From: Mesorhizobium ciceri biovar biserrulae WSM1271
Lineage (GTDB): Bacteria > Pseudomonadota > Alphaproteobacteria > Rhizobiales > Rhizobiaceae
Direction of reading: 5' to 3'
Length of the DNA: 64,000 nt
Assembly: GCF_000185905.1 (NCBI RefSeq)
Contig: NC_014923.1
Coordinates: 2,007,501 to 2,071,500 of the forward strand
In this document: in pieces, positions 9,496 through 18,482 of the stretch
Layout of the letters: the number at the start of each line of letters is the position of its first letter
Position numbering within the stretch: the first letter of the stretch is position 1
Notes under the pieces: model-generated
What the model saw: the letters and a program-made list of their open reading frames with translations, nothing else
What the model was told of the DNA's origin: nothing
Databases searched by the model: none
Translations under genes and position numbers: made by a program

Positions 9496-9885
9496 TTACT
9501 CCTCGCCCTGCTTCTGCGCGATGATGTCGAGCCGCTCGCGGTCGGAGCGTTCGCGCTCGTCGCGGTTGCGCACGTCCTTGTAGGCACGCTCAACCATGTT
9601 GGTGCGGGCGGTCGCGGCGGCGATGAGGCCGGCTTCTTGCTTCGCGCTTGCCAGGTTCGCCTCCTGGCGCACGACCGCTTGGGCGATGCGGCGGTGGTAG
9701 AGATCGGGGAACAGGGCGGAAAGCGAATCGGGCTGGTCGAAATGGCCGACCAGTTCCCTGGCTTCAGCCTCGGCGGCACTGGCCGCGGCAAGGAAGGTGG
9801 CGTGGCGGGTTTCGTGCAGCGCCTTCAGCTGTTCCTGCACCTTGACCAGTTTCTTGAGGCGGTCCTTGCGCGTGCTCATGGTCAT
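9496..9885 (-). CDS. FliJ-like flagellar coiled-coil protein
   Basis: This is a 129-aa, highly charged, helical protein without signal peptide or membrane segment: KKLVKVQEQLKALHE near the N-terminus and VERAYKDVRNRDERERSDRE near the C-terminus. Size, composition and position fit the FliJ family, the export-ATPase stalk/chaperone-escort protein, although the family is poorly conserved and the name is partly inferred. It follows fliR, overlapping its stop (ATGACC); a second in-frame ATG at 9879 is possible. Rhizobial flagellar loci carry a similar small ORF directly after fliR. A broken copy of its 3' end lies at 811-981. Confidence 0.7.
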   Translation of the reverse strand: MTMSTRKDRLKKLVKVQEQLKALHETRHATFLAAASAAEAEARELVGHFDQPDSLSALFPDLYHRRIAQAVVRQEANLASAKQEAGLIAAATARTNMVERAYKDVRNRDERERSDRERLDIIAQKQGEE

Positions 9886-10634
9886 CTCGCCAGCGTCAGG
9901 TCGACGAAGCCGTCGACGAACAGCGACAGCATGGTGCCGACGGCGAAATAGAAGATGATCATGCCGCCGGCGATGATGAAGGGCTGGGAGATGAAATAGA
10001 TCGGGATCTGCGGGGTCAGCTTGTTGACGAAGCCGATCGTCAGATTGACGAGAATGGCATAGGCGACGAACGGGCTGCCGAGGCGGATGACCAGGAAGAA
10101 GGTGTCCGACACCGTGTCGGTGACATCGACGAGGGCTGCCTGCGGGTTGAAGAAGATGTTGACCGGCGCGACCGTGTAGGAGGAAACCAGCGCGCGTATT
10201 ATCTCGTGGTCGAAATCGAACACGAACAGCATCAACAGCGCCGAGAACGAGATGATCGCGGCAAGGGCTGCCTGGGGTTCGGGCTCCTCGATCGCCGGTC
10301 CGCCGGTGCCGCCATAACCGACCAGCATGGCGATGGCCGAGCCCATGAAGCGCAGGGCTTCCATGTAGAGCCTGGTCATGGCGCCGATCAGGCCGCCGAC
10401 CAGAAGTTCCGAGATGATCATCGGCACCAGGATCTGCGGGCGCGGGTCGACGAAAGGAAAGATCTTGTCCCACAGGAAGGCGAGCAGGCCGCCGGTGGCG
10501 GCGACCGCCACGAACAACCTGACCTGGACCGGGACGCGGGCGCTGGACAGGCCCGGCATCAGCATGAAACAGGCGCCGATGCGGCAGAAGGCGAGGAACG
10601 CCGCGATGACGACGCCTTGCGACAGCACGCTCAC
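9882..10634 (-). CDS. fliR: Flagellar export gate protein FliR
   Basis: FliR is a core membrane subunit of the type III export gate together with FliP and FliQ. The 250-aa product has multiple hydrophobic helices and the family segments [19 protein letters not shown] and [21 protein letters not shown]. Translation starts at GTG 10634, which overlaps the flhA stop (GTGA), so the two are translationally coupled; its own stop overlaps the fliJ-like start. The length is normal. Confidence 0.95.
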   Translation of the reverse strand: MSVLSQGVVIAAFLAFCRIGACFMLMPGLSSARVPVQVRLFVAVAATGGLLAFLWDKIFPFVDPRPQILVPMIISELLVGGLIGAMTRLYMEALRFMGSAIAMLVGYGGTGGPAIEEPEPQAALAAIISFSALLMLFVFDFDHEIIRALVSSYTVAPVNIFFNPQAALVDVTDTVSDTFFLVIRLGSPFVAYAILVNLTIGFVNKLTPQIPIYFISQPFIIAGGMIIFYFAVGTMLSLFVDGFVDLTLAR

Positions 10635-12718
10635 GATATGGTTCCGAGCACCTTGATCTCGACGCCCTTGGCGATTTCGACGTGGCTGAGCACCGGCAGC
10701 GTGGTGAACAGCCGCTCGATGATCATGCGCACATAGGGGCGGGCGTCGGGCGCGGTGACGAGGACGAAACGTTCGCCGGCTTCCAGATATTTCTTGATCG
10801 CCTTGGTGGCGTCCTGGCCGAACTCCTCGAGCTGGCGCGGGTCGATGTCGAACTCGCGCACCTCGCCCTTGGCGTCGCGCTTGAGGCTCTGGTGGAAGGC
10901 GAGGTCCCAGCGGTTGCCGAGGCGAAGCACCTTCAGCACGCCGCCCTCGGACAGGTCGCCGCAGATCTGCTGGGCCATGCGGATGCGGACATGTTCGACG
11001 ATCTGCTCGGTGCGGCGCACATGCGGCGCGATCTCGGCGATCGCCTCGATGATCAGGTGCAGATTGCGGATCGAGACGCGCTCGGCGAGCAGCAGCTTCA
11101 GCACCGCCTGCAGGCCGGGATAGGAGATGTGCGTGGTGCAGATCTCGTCGGCGAGCTTGCGGTATTCCTGGTCCTGGCGTTCGAGCAGCGCCTTCATGTC
11201 CTTGTAGGACAGAAGCTGCGGCAGGTTGTTGCGGATGACCTCGGAGAGGTGGGTGAGCAGCACCGACATGTTGTCGGCGAAGGTGTAGTTCTCGCGCTTC
11301 AGATCCTCGGCGAAGGCTTCGACGACGGAATAGGCGCGCATGCCGAAGGCCGGCTCGCGGATTTCCTCGCCCGGTATCTCGGGTATGTCGCGATTGCCGA
11401 GCAGAACCATGATCTCGCCGACGCGCATCTGGTATTCGGCCACCACGGTGCCGTGCACCTTGATCTGGTAGCTTTTCGGCGGGATGGCGAAATCGTCGGC
11501 GACACGCACTTCCGGCACGACGAAGCCGTACTGGGTGGCGAATTTCTTGCGCATCTTGCCCATGCGGAAAACCAGTTCCTGATGCGACGTCAGCAGCCTT
11601 GTCGACAGCTGCTTGCCGATCAAAAGCTCGATCTCGGCGGTGGCGAGCGAGGCCTTGACCGAGTTCTTCTCCTCCTCGACCTTGGTCGCCTTTTCCTGGT
11701 CCTTGATCGCCTCGGCTTCGGCGAGGACACGGTTGGCGCGCATCGGGATGACGTAGCCGAGACCGGCCATGCCGGCGGCGAGCGCAAAGAACGGGAACAG
11801 CGGCAGGCCGGGCATCAGGCCGAGCAGCACCAGCAGCGATGCCGCGACATAGAGGGCGCGCGGGTGGGCGCCGAGCTGGCCGAACACCGCCTGGTTGGTC
11901 GAGCCGCGGGTGCCGCCCTTGGAGACCAGCAGGCCGGCGGCGAGCGACACGATCAGCGCCGGTATCTGGGTGACGAGGCCGTCACCGACCGACAGCTTGA
12001 TGAACACGTCGGCGGCTTCGCCCATGCCCATGCCGTGCCTGATGTAGCCGATGGCAATGCCGCCGACGATGTTGATGGCGGTGATGATGAGGCCGGCGAT
12101 GGCGTCGCCGCGGACGAACTTCGAGGCGCCGTCCATCGAGCCGAAGAAGGAGCTTTCTTCTTCCAGTTCACGGCGGCGCAGCTGCGCGGTCTTGTCGTCG
12201 ATCATGCCGGCCGACAGGTCGGCGTCGATCGACATCTGCTTGCCAGGGATGGCGTCGAGGGTGAAGCGCGCGCCGACTTCGGCGATACGCGTGGCGCCCT
12301 TGGTGATGACGATGAAGTTCACCACGATCAGGATCATGAAGACGATGAGGCCGATGACGAAGTCGCTGGCCATCACCAGCTTGGAGAAGCCGGCGATGAC
12401 GTAGCCGGCGGCGTGCGTGCCCTCATTGCCATGCGACAGGATCATGCGCGTGGTGGCGATGTTGAGCGACAGCCGCAGCATGGTCGCGATGAGCAGCACG
12501 GTTGGAAAAGACGAAAAATCGAGCGGCCGCTGGATCCACAGCGCCACCATCAGGATCAGCACCGAAAGCGCGATCGAAAAGGCGAGGCCGACATCGATGA
12601 GAAAGGCCGGGATCGGCAGGAACAGCACGGCAAGGATGATGACGATGCCGATGGCGAAGAAGACGTCGCGGCCGTTCTTGGCGGCCGCGCCGGGCTGAAT
12701 GCTTTCGCTGATCGCCAT
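10631..12718 (-). CDS. flhA: Flagellar export gate protein FlhA
   Basis: FlhA (695 aa) forms the nonameric cytoplasmic ring and proton-driven channel of the flagellar export apparatus. The N-terminal half has about eight membrane helices and the FHIPEP-type signature region ([21 protein letters not shown]). The C-terminal half is the soluble FlhA-C docking domain, ending near [18 protein letters not shown] chose the ATG at 12718 (MAISESIQ) because GAGGA sits correctly before it; ATG 12736 lies upstream in frame. In related rhizobia flhA follows fliQ directly, but here three non-flagellar genes intervene, so it probably has its own promoter in the gap before 12866. Confidence 0.96.
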   Translation of the reverse strand: MAISESIQPGAAAKNGRDVFFAIGIVIILAVLFLPIPAFLIDVGLAFSIALSVLILMVALWIQRPLDFSSFPTVLLIATMLRLSLNIATTRMILSHGNEGTHAAGYVIAGFSKLVMASDFVIGLIVFMILIVVNFIVITKGATRIAEVGARFTLDAIPGKQMSIDADLSAGMIDDKTAQLRRRELEEESSFFGSMDGASKFVRGDAIAGLIITAINIVGGIAIGYIRHGMGMGEAADVFIKLSVGDGLVTQIPALIVSLAAGLLVSKGGTRGSTNQAVFGQLGAHPRALYVAASLLVLLGLMPGLPLFPFFALAAGMAGLGYVIPMRANRVLAEAEAIKDQEKATKVEEEKNSVKASLATAEIELLIGKQLSTRLLTSHQELVFRMGKMRKKFATQYGFVVPEVRVADDFAIPPKSYQIKVHGTVVAEYQMRVGEIMVLLGNRDIPEIPGEEIREPAFGMRAYSVVEAFAEDLKRENYTFADNMSVLLTHLSEVIRNNLPQLLSYKDMKALLERQDQEYRKLADEICTTHISYPGLQAVLKLLLAERVSIRNLHLIIEAIAEIAPHVRRTEQIVEHVRIRMAQQICGDLSEGGVLKVLRLGNRWDLAFHQSLKRDAKGEVREFDIDPRQLEEFGQDATKAIKKYLEAGERFVLVTAPDARPYVRMIIERLFTTLPVLSHVEIAKGVEIKVLGTIS

Positions 12719-12865
12719 ATCGTCCTCAAACCCCATAGACTGCCGAGCGCGCGACAGCCCTGTGAGGGTAGTCCGCCAAGCTTGCGCGAGGGTGGGAGAC
12801 TGGCTAGTTCGAACGATCATGCGCAGGTCGCCGTGTCGGCTAGCCTCGCCAGGAAAGGGAAACCC
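12719..12865. promoter_or_regulatory. Divergent promoter region, flhA / ABM monooxygenase gene
   Basis: These 147 bp lie between the divergent starts of flhA (leftward) and the small monooxygenase gene (rightward). They must hold promoters for both, but I cannot point to convincing -35/-10 hexamers. Confidence 0.35.
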
Positions 12866-13165
12866 ATGCTTCTGATCATCGGCACCATCCGCTTGCCGCC
12901 GAACAAATTTGAGGAAGCCAAGCCCGCAATGGAACGCATGGTTTCAGGCAGCCGCGCCGAGGTCGGCTGCATCCAATATTCCTATGCGCAGGATGTTTTC
13001 GATGCCGGGCTCATCCGGGTCACGGAAGTCTGGAGCGACAGGGCAGCGCTCGACGCGCACTTCGCCTCGCCGCACATTGCGGACTGGCGTGCGAGCTGGC
13101 CGGCGCTTGGCATAGGCGAGCGCAACCTCGTGCTCTATGAAGCCGGCGAGCCCATGTCGACCTGA
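12866..13165 (+). CDS. Antibiotic biosynthesis monooxygenase (ABM/YgiN-like) domain protein
   Basis: A 99-aa single-domain protein with the dimeric alpha-beta barrel pattern of ABM proteins: strand [10 protein letters not shown], helix with [11 protein letters not shown], the [10 protein letters not shown] strand, [19 protein letters not shown] and a C-terminal strand. Family members are small quinol monooxygenases or related stress enzymes; the substrate cannot be read from the sequence. The start has a strong AGGAAAGGG ribosome site. It is the first of three non-flagellar genes interposed between flhA and fliQ. Confidence 0.85.
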   Translation: MLLIIGTIRLPPNKFEEAKPAMERMVSGSRAEVGCIQYSYAQDVFDAGLIRVTEVWSDRAALDAHFASPHIADWRASWPALGIGERNLVLYEAGEPMST

Positions 13166-13296
13166 ACGGTCCATCGGCCCGATCGATATCGCGCTGTCGC
13201 CAACATGGTGTCTGTCGGCATTGTGGTTGCCATGCCGTGCCGCCGGGCGTATCAGGCTGGCTTTCCACTGCCTTTCGATATCGGCGAGCCGCCCCG

Positions 13297-15078
13297 GTGC
13301 TTTCCAGAAACCACAGCGAAGTCTACGCCCGCCGGCTGCGCGCGGTGCTGATCAGGTCGTTGCCCCTGCTCGAGGCACGCGGCATCGTGGTGGTCATCCT
13401 CGCCGGTGTCGTAGGCGTGATGGCTGGCATATTGGTCACGGCGATGAGCCAGATCGTGCAGGACCTGCACGGGCTGCTGTTCGGCGTTCAGCCAGGCGGC
13501 CGGCTTTCCGGCATGTTCTCGCTCGCCAATCCGATGCAGGCGCTGATACCGGCGATCGGCGGCATACTGCTGGGGCTGACGGCGGTCTGGCTCCGGATAC
13601 GGAAATTCCGCACACCGATCGACCCGATCGAAGCCAATGCGCTCTATGGCGGGCGCATGTCGCTGACCGACACCTTCATCATCGCCGGCCAGACGATGAT
13701 CTCCAGCGGTTTTGGCGCCTCGGTCGGGCTGGAAGCCGGTTATACGCAGGTTGGCTCCGGGCTGGCATCGCGGCTGGCGGGCATCTTCAGGCTGCGCCGC
13801 AACGATGTCCGCATCCTGGTCGGCTGTGGTGCGGCCGGCGCCATCGCCGCTGCCTTCGATGCACCGCTGACCGGCGCCTTCTACGGCTTCGAACTGGTCA
13901 TCGGCATCTACTCGGTCGCCAATGTCGCGCCTGTCATGACCGCCGCGATCTCAGCCTCGCTGACCGCCGAGATGTTCGGCGGCGTGCCGTTTCCGCTCGA
14001 GCTTTCGGGTCTGCCGGCGCTCACCGCCAGCCAGTATGTGCCGTTCCTGCTGCTCGGGCTGCTCGGCGGTGCCGCCTCGATCGCCATCATGCATCTGGTG
14101 ACGCTGATCGAGCGCGGTTTCGCCAGGCTGTCGATCGATGCGTCGCTGCGCCCCGTCATCGGCGGCGTCATCGTCGGGCTGCTGGGGCTGATCACGCCGC
14201 AGGTCCTGTCCAGCGGCCATGGCGCGCTGCATCGCGAATTCTCGATGAATTACGGGCTGGCCGTGGTGGCCAGCGTCTTCGTGCTCAAGCTGGCGGCGTC
14301 GGCGGTCTCGCTGGGGTCGGGTTTTCGCGGCGGACTGTTCTTTGCCTCGCTGTTCCTCGGCGCGCTGCTCGGCAAGGCGTTCGCGGATGTGATGCTTGTT
14401 ATTTCTCCGGCAACCGGCATCGACCCTGCCGTCGCCGCCGTCGTCGGCATGACGTCGCTCGCCGTCGGTGTCGTCGGCGGTCCGCTGACGATGACCTTCC
14501 TGGCGCTGGAATCGACCCGCGACCTGACGCTGACCGGCGTCGTGCTGGCCGCCTCGATCATGTCGGCCATCCTGGTGCGCGAAACCTTCGGCTACTCGTT
14601 CTCGACATGGCGCTTCCATCTGCGCGGCGAGACCATCCGCAGCGCCCACGATGTCGGCTGGATGCGCAGCCTCACAGTCGGCTCGATGATGCGCAAGGAC
14701 ATCAAGACCATCTATGCCTCGACGACGCTGGCAGCCTTCCGCAAGGAGGTGCCGCTCGGCTCTGCCCAGCGCGTCATCGCCGTCGACGCGGGCGACCACT
14801 ATGTCGGTGTGCTGATCGTGGCCGAACTGCACAGCGATCCGTCCGATGGCGAGGTGCCGGTGCGCGATCTCGCCAAATACAAGGACGCGGTGCTGGTGCC
14901 GAGCATGAACGTGCAGGCCGCCGCGGAAACATTCCAGCGGGCGGGCGCCGAAGAACTCGCCGTGGTCGAGGATTTCACCGACCATATCGTGCTGGGCCTG
15001 TTGACCGAAGGCCATCTGATGCGACGCTATGCCGAGGAACTCGACAAGGCCCGCCGGGATCTGTCGGGCGAGGGCTAA
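13297..15078 (+). CDS. Divergent ClC-family chloride channel/antiporter
   Basis: This membrane protein has about 593 aa from GTG 13297; an in-frame GTG at 13237 would add 20 residues and I cannot decide between them. The ClC fold is recognisable from some ten hydrophobic segments and the segment FDAPLTGAFYGFEL, which matches the FNAPLAG-E region of ClcA. The filter motif GREGPT reads GLEAGY: the gating Glu is kept but its neighbours differ. The residue matching the internal proton Glu of ClcA appears to be Leu, and GSGIP is replaced by YGGRM. A soluble C-terminal region of about 130 residues, from MRKDIKTIY on, is CBS-like. Ion selectivity is therefore uncertain. Confidence 0.88.
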   Translation: MLSRNHSEVYARRLRAVLIRSLPLLEARGIVVVILAGVVGVMAGILVTAMSQIVQDLHGLLFGVQPGGRLSGMFSLANPMQALIPAIGGILLGLTAVWLRIRKFRTPIDPIEANALYGGRMSLTDTFIIAGQTMISSGFGASVGLEAGYTQVGSGLASRLAGIFRLRRNDVRILVGCGAAGAIAAAFDAPLTGAFYGFELVIGIYSVANVAPVMTAAISASLTAEMFGGVPFPLELSGLPALTASQYVPFLLLGLLGGAASIAIMHLVTLIERGFARLSIDASLRPVIGGVIVGLLGLITPQVLSSGHGALHREFSMNYGLAVVASVFVLKLAASAVSLGSGFRGGLFFASLFLGALLGKAFADVMLVISPATGIDPAVAAVVGMTSLAVGVVGGPLTMTFLALESTRDLTLTGVVLAASIMSAILVRETFGYSFSTWRFHLRGETIRSAHDVGWMRSLTVGSMMRKDIKTIYASTTLAAFRKEVPLGSAQRVIAVDAGDHYVGVLIVAELHSDPSDGEVPVRDLAKYKDAVLVPSMNVQAAAETFQRAGAEELAVVEDFTDHIVLGLLTEGHLMRRYAEELDKARRDLSGEG

Positions 15079-15092
15079 GGGACAACCCGGAG

Positions 15093-16736
15093 TCAGTGCT
15101 CAATAGGTCCCTTGGCCATCACGAGGGCCGTGCCGGCGGTCGTCGGGCGCTCGATCACGCGGCGCACGCGGGGCGGCTCGTTGCCGCTGTGCAGTGCCCG
15201 CAGGCGCTCGCCGATGACGGCGTCGGCATGGGTGATGCGTCCATTGTGCCTGATATATTCGATCCAGGTCGGCGTGTGATAGTGCTCGATCCATATGGTG
15301 GGATTCTCGAGATCACGCGCCAGCGTCCAGTTGCGGGCGCCGTCACGGCGGCGGATGCGGCCGCGTTCGGCCATGATGGCGAGGAACTCCGGTTCGTCCT
15401 CGTGGCGGATCACATACTCGATCATGATGGCGATGGGACCACTGCGCGGCTTCAGGTCAAGCGCCAAATGCGGTTCCTTGAAGCGATTGAGCGGGTCGAG
15501 GTTGAGCACCTGCTGTTGCGGCAGCGGGAGCAAAAGACCGATGGCGCCGCCGGCCAGCATGGCGATGCTGGCGGCGATCAGCGCGGTTTCGGCGCCATGC
15601 GCGTCGGCGACGACGCCCCAGATCCAGCTGCCGAGCGCGATGCCGCCGAAGGTCGCGGTCTGGTAGACCGACAGCACCCGGCCGACCACCCAGCGCGGCG
15701 TCGCCATCTGCACCGTGACGTTGAAATGCGAAAGCGCGATCACCCAGCAGGCACCGCCGACAAGCAGGCCGAGCGATGTCTGCCAGGCATGCTGGCTGAC
15801 GGCGGCATTGAAGGCGCAGACGGCGAAGCCGGCGAACGCACAGCGCACCATCGTCTCGCTGGAGAGCAACTGCCGCAGCCTGACGCTGATCAAGGCGCCG
15901 CCGACCGCGCCGATGCCGAAGGCGCCGAGCATGATGCCATAGGTCAGCGCATCGCCCTTGACGACATCGCGCGCCACCAGAGGCAGCAACGCAAGCACAG
16001 CGCCTGCACTGAAGCCGAACGCAGCACCCCTGACCAGCACCTTGCCGATGTTGGGCGACATGGCGACATAGCGCAGGCCGGCGCCCATGGCGGCCCCCAG
16101 CGACTCGCGCGGCAAGGTCGATACCGGCACGTTCGGCTTCCAGCGCGCCAGCACGACGATCAGGCCGATATAGCTCACCGCGTTCGCCGCGAAGGCGGCT
16201 GCCGCACCGGCGGCGGCGACGATGATGCCGCCGATCGCCGGACCGACGCTGCGCGTCAGGTTAAAGCCCATCGAATTGAGGGCGACGGCCGCCGGCACCT
16301 TGTTGCGGGGAACGATATCGCCGACGGAGGCTTGCCATGACGGGCTGTTGAGCGCGGTGCCGCTGTCGATCAGGAAGGTGAAGGCAAGCAGCGTCCATGG
16401 CGTGATCAGGCCCGAATAGGTGAACAGGGTCAGAAGCACCGACACCACCAGCATGAAGGTCTGGGCGACCAGCATCACCTTGCGCCGGTCGAAACTGTCG
16501 GCGATGGCGCCGGCGACCAACGCAAACAGCATGATCGGCAAGGTGGTCGAAGCCTGGACAAGGGCCACCTGATAGGGCGAGGTGGCGATCGTGGTCATCA
16601 TCCAGGCGGCGCCGACACCCTGGATCAGGCCACCGAAATTCGAGACGAGACTTGCGCCCCACACGGCGCGGAAAATGCCGTGCCGGAAGGGCGCCAGCGC
16701 CGAGACGCTCTCGCTGTCCGGCTTTTCGTCAATCAT
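15093..16736 (-). CDS. MFS exporter (MFS_3 / transmembrane secretion effector type) with C-terminal ABM-like domain
   Basis: The 547-aa product begins with about 430 residues of major facilitator fold, with the cytoplasmic loop motif DSFDRRKVM and roughly 12 membrane helices. About 110 soluble residues follow (IEYVIRHEDEPEFLAIM, RIRRRDGARNW, IEHYHTPTWIEYIRHNGRIT), resembling the dimeric alpha-beta barrel tail of MFS_3 proteins. Family members are assigned to efflux of siderophores or small toxic molecules; the substrate here is unknown. It converges on the ClC gene with a 14-bp gap. An AGGAAT ribosome site precedes the ATG. Confidence 0.9.
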   Translation of the reverse strand: MIDEKPDSESVSALAPFRHGIFRAVWGASLVSNFGGLIQGVGAAWMMTTIATSPYQVALVQASTTLPIMLFALVAGAIADSFDRRKVMLVAQTFMLVVSVLLTLFTYSGLITPWTLLAFTFLIDSGTALNSPSWQASVGDIVPRNKVPAAVALNSMGFNLTRSVGPAIGGIIVAAAGAAAAFAANAVSYIGLIVVLARWKPNVPVSTLPRESLGAAMGAGLRYVAMSPNIGKVLVRGAAFGFSAGAVLALLPLVARDVVKGDALTYGIMLGAFGIGAVGGALISVRLRQLLSSETMVRCAFAGFAVCAFNAAVSQHAWQTSLGLLVGGACWVIALSHFNVTVQMATPRWVVGRVLSVYQTATFGGIALGSWIWGVVADAHGAETALIAASIAMLAGGAIGLLLPLPQQQVLNLDPLNRFKEPHLALDLKPRSGPIAIMIEYVIRHEDEPEFLAIMAERGRIRRRDGARNWTLARDLENPTIWIEHYHTPTWIEYIRHNGRITHADAVIGERLRALHSGNEPPRVRRVIERPTTAGTALVMAKGPIEH

Positions 16737-16965
16737 TTGGGATTCCTGCCATGTCGTGCCTGCCCGTCAGACAATCCGTTTGCGCAGACCGTTTGCCGAA
16801 AGTAGGGCATGGCGCCGCAAAGGGCAAAAAAGCTCATGGTCCAACAATGGGATAGAGGCGGTCCAGGCCTTGTCTGCCGTGCGTGCGGAGGCGCCAAGGG
16901 GATCGGCGGCGTCTGTCTTCGGACAATTACGAACGGCATGCCGCGGCACGCCTTCCCAAAACAGG
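16737..16965. other. Intergenic region between fliQ and MFS gene
   Basis: These 229 bp follow the end of fliQ and precede the MFS start, both read leftward. This is the junction where flagellar gene order is broken. I see no gene, transposase remnant or clear inverted repeat. Confidence 0.4.
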
Positions 16966-17232
16966 TTAGAACCCGTTCTGGATGCGCTCGAAGATAACGT
17001 TGGTGAAGGCCGATATCTGGCTGCCGATGAAGGGGCCGGTCAGCGCCACCACCAGCATGATGGCGACGATCTTCGGCACGAAGGTCAAGGTGATTTCCTG
17101 CACCTGGGTCAGCGCCTGGATGAGGGCGATGCCGATGCCGACCACCATGGCGACCAGCACCACCGGAGCGGACGCGACGAGCACCGTCCATACCGCGTAC
17201 TGGACGATGTCGAGAGCGTCGGCCTCATTCAT
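16966..17232 (-). CDS. fliQ: Flagellar export gate protein FliQ
   Basis: FliQ is the smallest export-gate subunit. The 88-aa product has two hydrophobic helices separated by the family loop (GIGIALIQALTQVQEITLTFVPK). It follows flgD by 24 bp and is the last gene of the leftward flgE-to-fliQ series; flhA and fliR, its usual neighbours, lie 4.2 kb further on. Confidence 0.95.
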   Translation of the reverse strand: MNEADALDIVQYAVWTVLVASAPVVLVAMVVGIGIALIQALTQVQEITLTFVPKIVAIMLVVALTGPFIGSQISAFTNVIFERIQNGF

Positions 17233-17256
17233 GGGACTGGCTCTCTGTCGAAAGCG

Positions 17257-17664
17257 TCAGCTTGCCGCCTTGACCGAAACTCCCGGACCGACCGCGACTT
17301 CGGTGCCGTTCTGCAGCACGGCGATGAGACCGTTGCTGGCGAGGCGCACCGAAGCCACGGTGCCCGTCGTCAGGCCGTCGGCGGAGGTTATCGAGCGCCC
17401 GATCAGTGCGTCGGCCTGCGACAGCGCCGAGGACTGCATGATCTGATTGAGCTTGGTGTTGGTCTGCACCGATTGCTCGACCTGCGAGAAGGTGGCGAGC
17501 TGGGCGACATACTGCGTCGAATCCATCGGCTTGGTCGGATCCTGGTTCTTCATCTCGGCGATCAGAAGCTTCAGGAAGGACTGGTAGTCGACTGCTGTCT
17601 TCGAGGTGGACGCGGTGGCCTGATTGGCGCCGGTCGGAATCGTCGTCGTCATGTCCACGTTCAT
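17257..17664 (-). CDS. flgD: Flagellar hook-capping protein FlgD
   Basis: FlgD caps the growing hook and guides FlgE assembly. At 135 aa it is the short rhizobial form. The conserved N-terminal region (DYQSFLKLLIAEMKNQDPTKPMDSTQYVAQLATFS) is intact, with a brief domain after it. Its ATG overlaps the flbT stop (ATGA). Confidence 0.95.
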   Translation of the reverse strand: MNVDMTTTIPTGANQATASTSKTAVDYQSFLKLLIAEMKNQDPTKPMDSTQYVAQLATFSQVEQSVQTNTKLNQIMQSSALSQADALIGRSITSADGLTTGTVASVRLASNGLIAVLQNGTEVAVGPGVSVKAAS

Positions 17665-18107
17665 CAGTATCGTGCTCCCACAGCCAACGGGCGCTCGGCA
17701 CCCGAAACATCGTCATTGCCACCCAGCGCGCGGCGTTCGAGCGGATAAAGTGCGCGGATCGCCTTCAGCGCTTCGTAGATATGGTCCTCGCCGACCATGC
17801 GGTCGATCTGTTTCAGCGCGCTGCAGATCTGGCCGTCCTCGAAGCTTGCCAGAAGCAGCGGCAGCGAACGACGGAACATCTCGCGTGCGGCGGCGGCGCC
17901 GGCCGGGTTCATCAGCATGACCTGCAGGATGAAATAAAGCTGCTTGAGCGGTGTCGAGGCATCTTCGGCCTGGATCACGTGGTTTTCGAGCAGGAACTGG
18001 ACGTCGTTCATCAATTCGACGGTGACCTTGCGGTCGACCCGGATGACGGCGCCGTTGATGTAGATCTTTTCGTTCGGCTTCAGCGATATCTTCAGCGTGT
18101 TGGTCAT
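17664..18107 (-). CDS. flbT: Flagellin expression regulator FlbT
   Basis: FlbT controls flagellin mRNA stability or translation in alphaproteobacteria. The 147-aa product starts MTNTLKISLKPNEKIYING and carries the family segment NPAGAAAAREMFRRSLP. The ATG at 18107 overlaps the flaF stop; the longer open frame upstream lies inside flaF and is not used. It pairs with flaF, which usually acts in the opposite direction on flagellin output. Confidence 0.95.
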   Translation of the reverse strand: MTNTLKISLKPNEKIYINGAVIRVDRKVTVELMNDVQFLLENHVIQAEDASTPLKQLYFILQVMLMNPAGAAAAREMFRRSLPLLLASFEDGQICSALKQIDRMVGEDHIYEALKAIRALYPLERRALGGNDDVSGAERPLAVGARY

Positions 18108-18451
18108 TGAATGCCGTCCCTGATGATCTGGGACACCTCGATCAGCCCTTCGAAATTGTTGGTGCGGCCCTGACGGATGTCCTCCGCCTCGCGCAGCAGC
18201 CACAGGCCGATGGAAATGAGGTTGGCGCGCAGTTCCTTTGGCAGGGCGTTGTCGCTGGAGCCAAGATCCTCGACGAAGGCGGTCCAGACGCGGTTGGTGA
18301 AGTGAAGCGCCTCTATCGCCTCCATCGAACCGTGGCCGGCCACTGCTGCCGCCGCCAGCATGTCGATCGAGCGGGTCAGAAGCTCGCGCTCGCGGTCCTT
18401 CGCGTCGGCAACGGAGTTGCTCTGGATGTCGGCGTAAGAGAATTGGTACAT
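18104..18451 (-). CDS. flaF: Flagellar biosynthesis regulator FlaF
   Basis: FlaF is a small alphaproteobacterial protein needed for flagellin synthesis or secretion. The 115-aa product has the family start MYQFSYADIQSNSVADAKDRERELLTR split over its first 27 residues, and a helical body (NRVWTAFVEDL, LRANLISIGLWLLREA). It lies between flgL (31-bp gap) and flbT (ATGA overlap), the standard order in this clade. Confidence 0.94.
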   Translation of the reverse strand: MYQFSYADIQSNSVADAKDRERELLTRSIDMLAAAAVAGHGSMEAIEALHFTNRVWTAFVEDLGSSDNALPKELRANLISIGLWLLREAEDIRQGRTNNFEGLIEVSQIIRDGIQ

Positions 18452-18482
18452 CGTTGGGGCTCTACCGTTCCGTTAAGCGTTG

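Noticed and set aside
9882..10473. N-terminal extension of the fliJ-like frame into fliR
   Set aside because: Out of frame with fliR and low-complexity; the ATGA overlap at 9885 gives a normal-sized protein.
10682..13165. Very long open frame opposite flhA
   Set aside because: It is the antisense shadow of flhA: His/Asp/Arg-rich and without domains. Only its last 99 residues, from ATG 12866, are a real gene (ABM protein).
13137..16340. 1067-codon open frame across the ClC and MFS genes
   Set aside because: Arg/Ala-rich out-of-frame reading over two well-supported genes; no ribosome site or domain.
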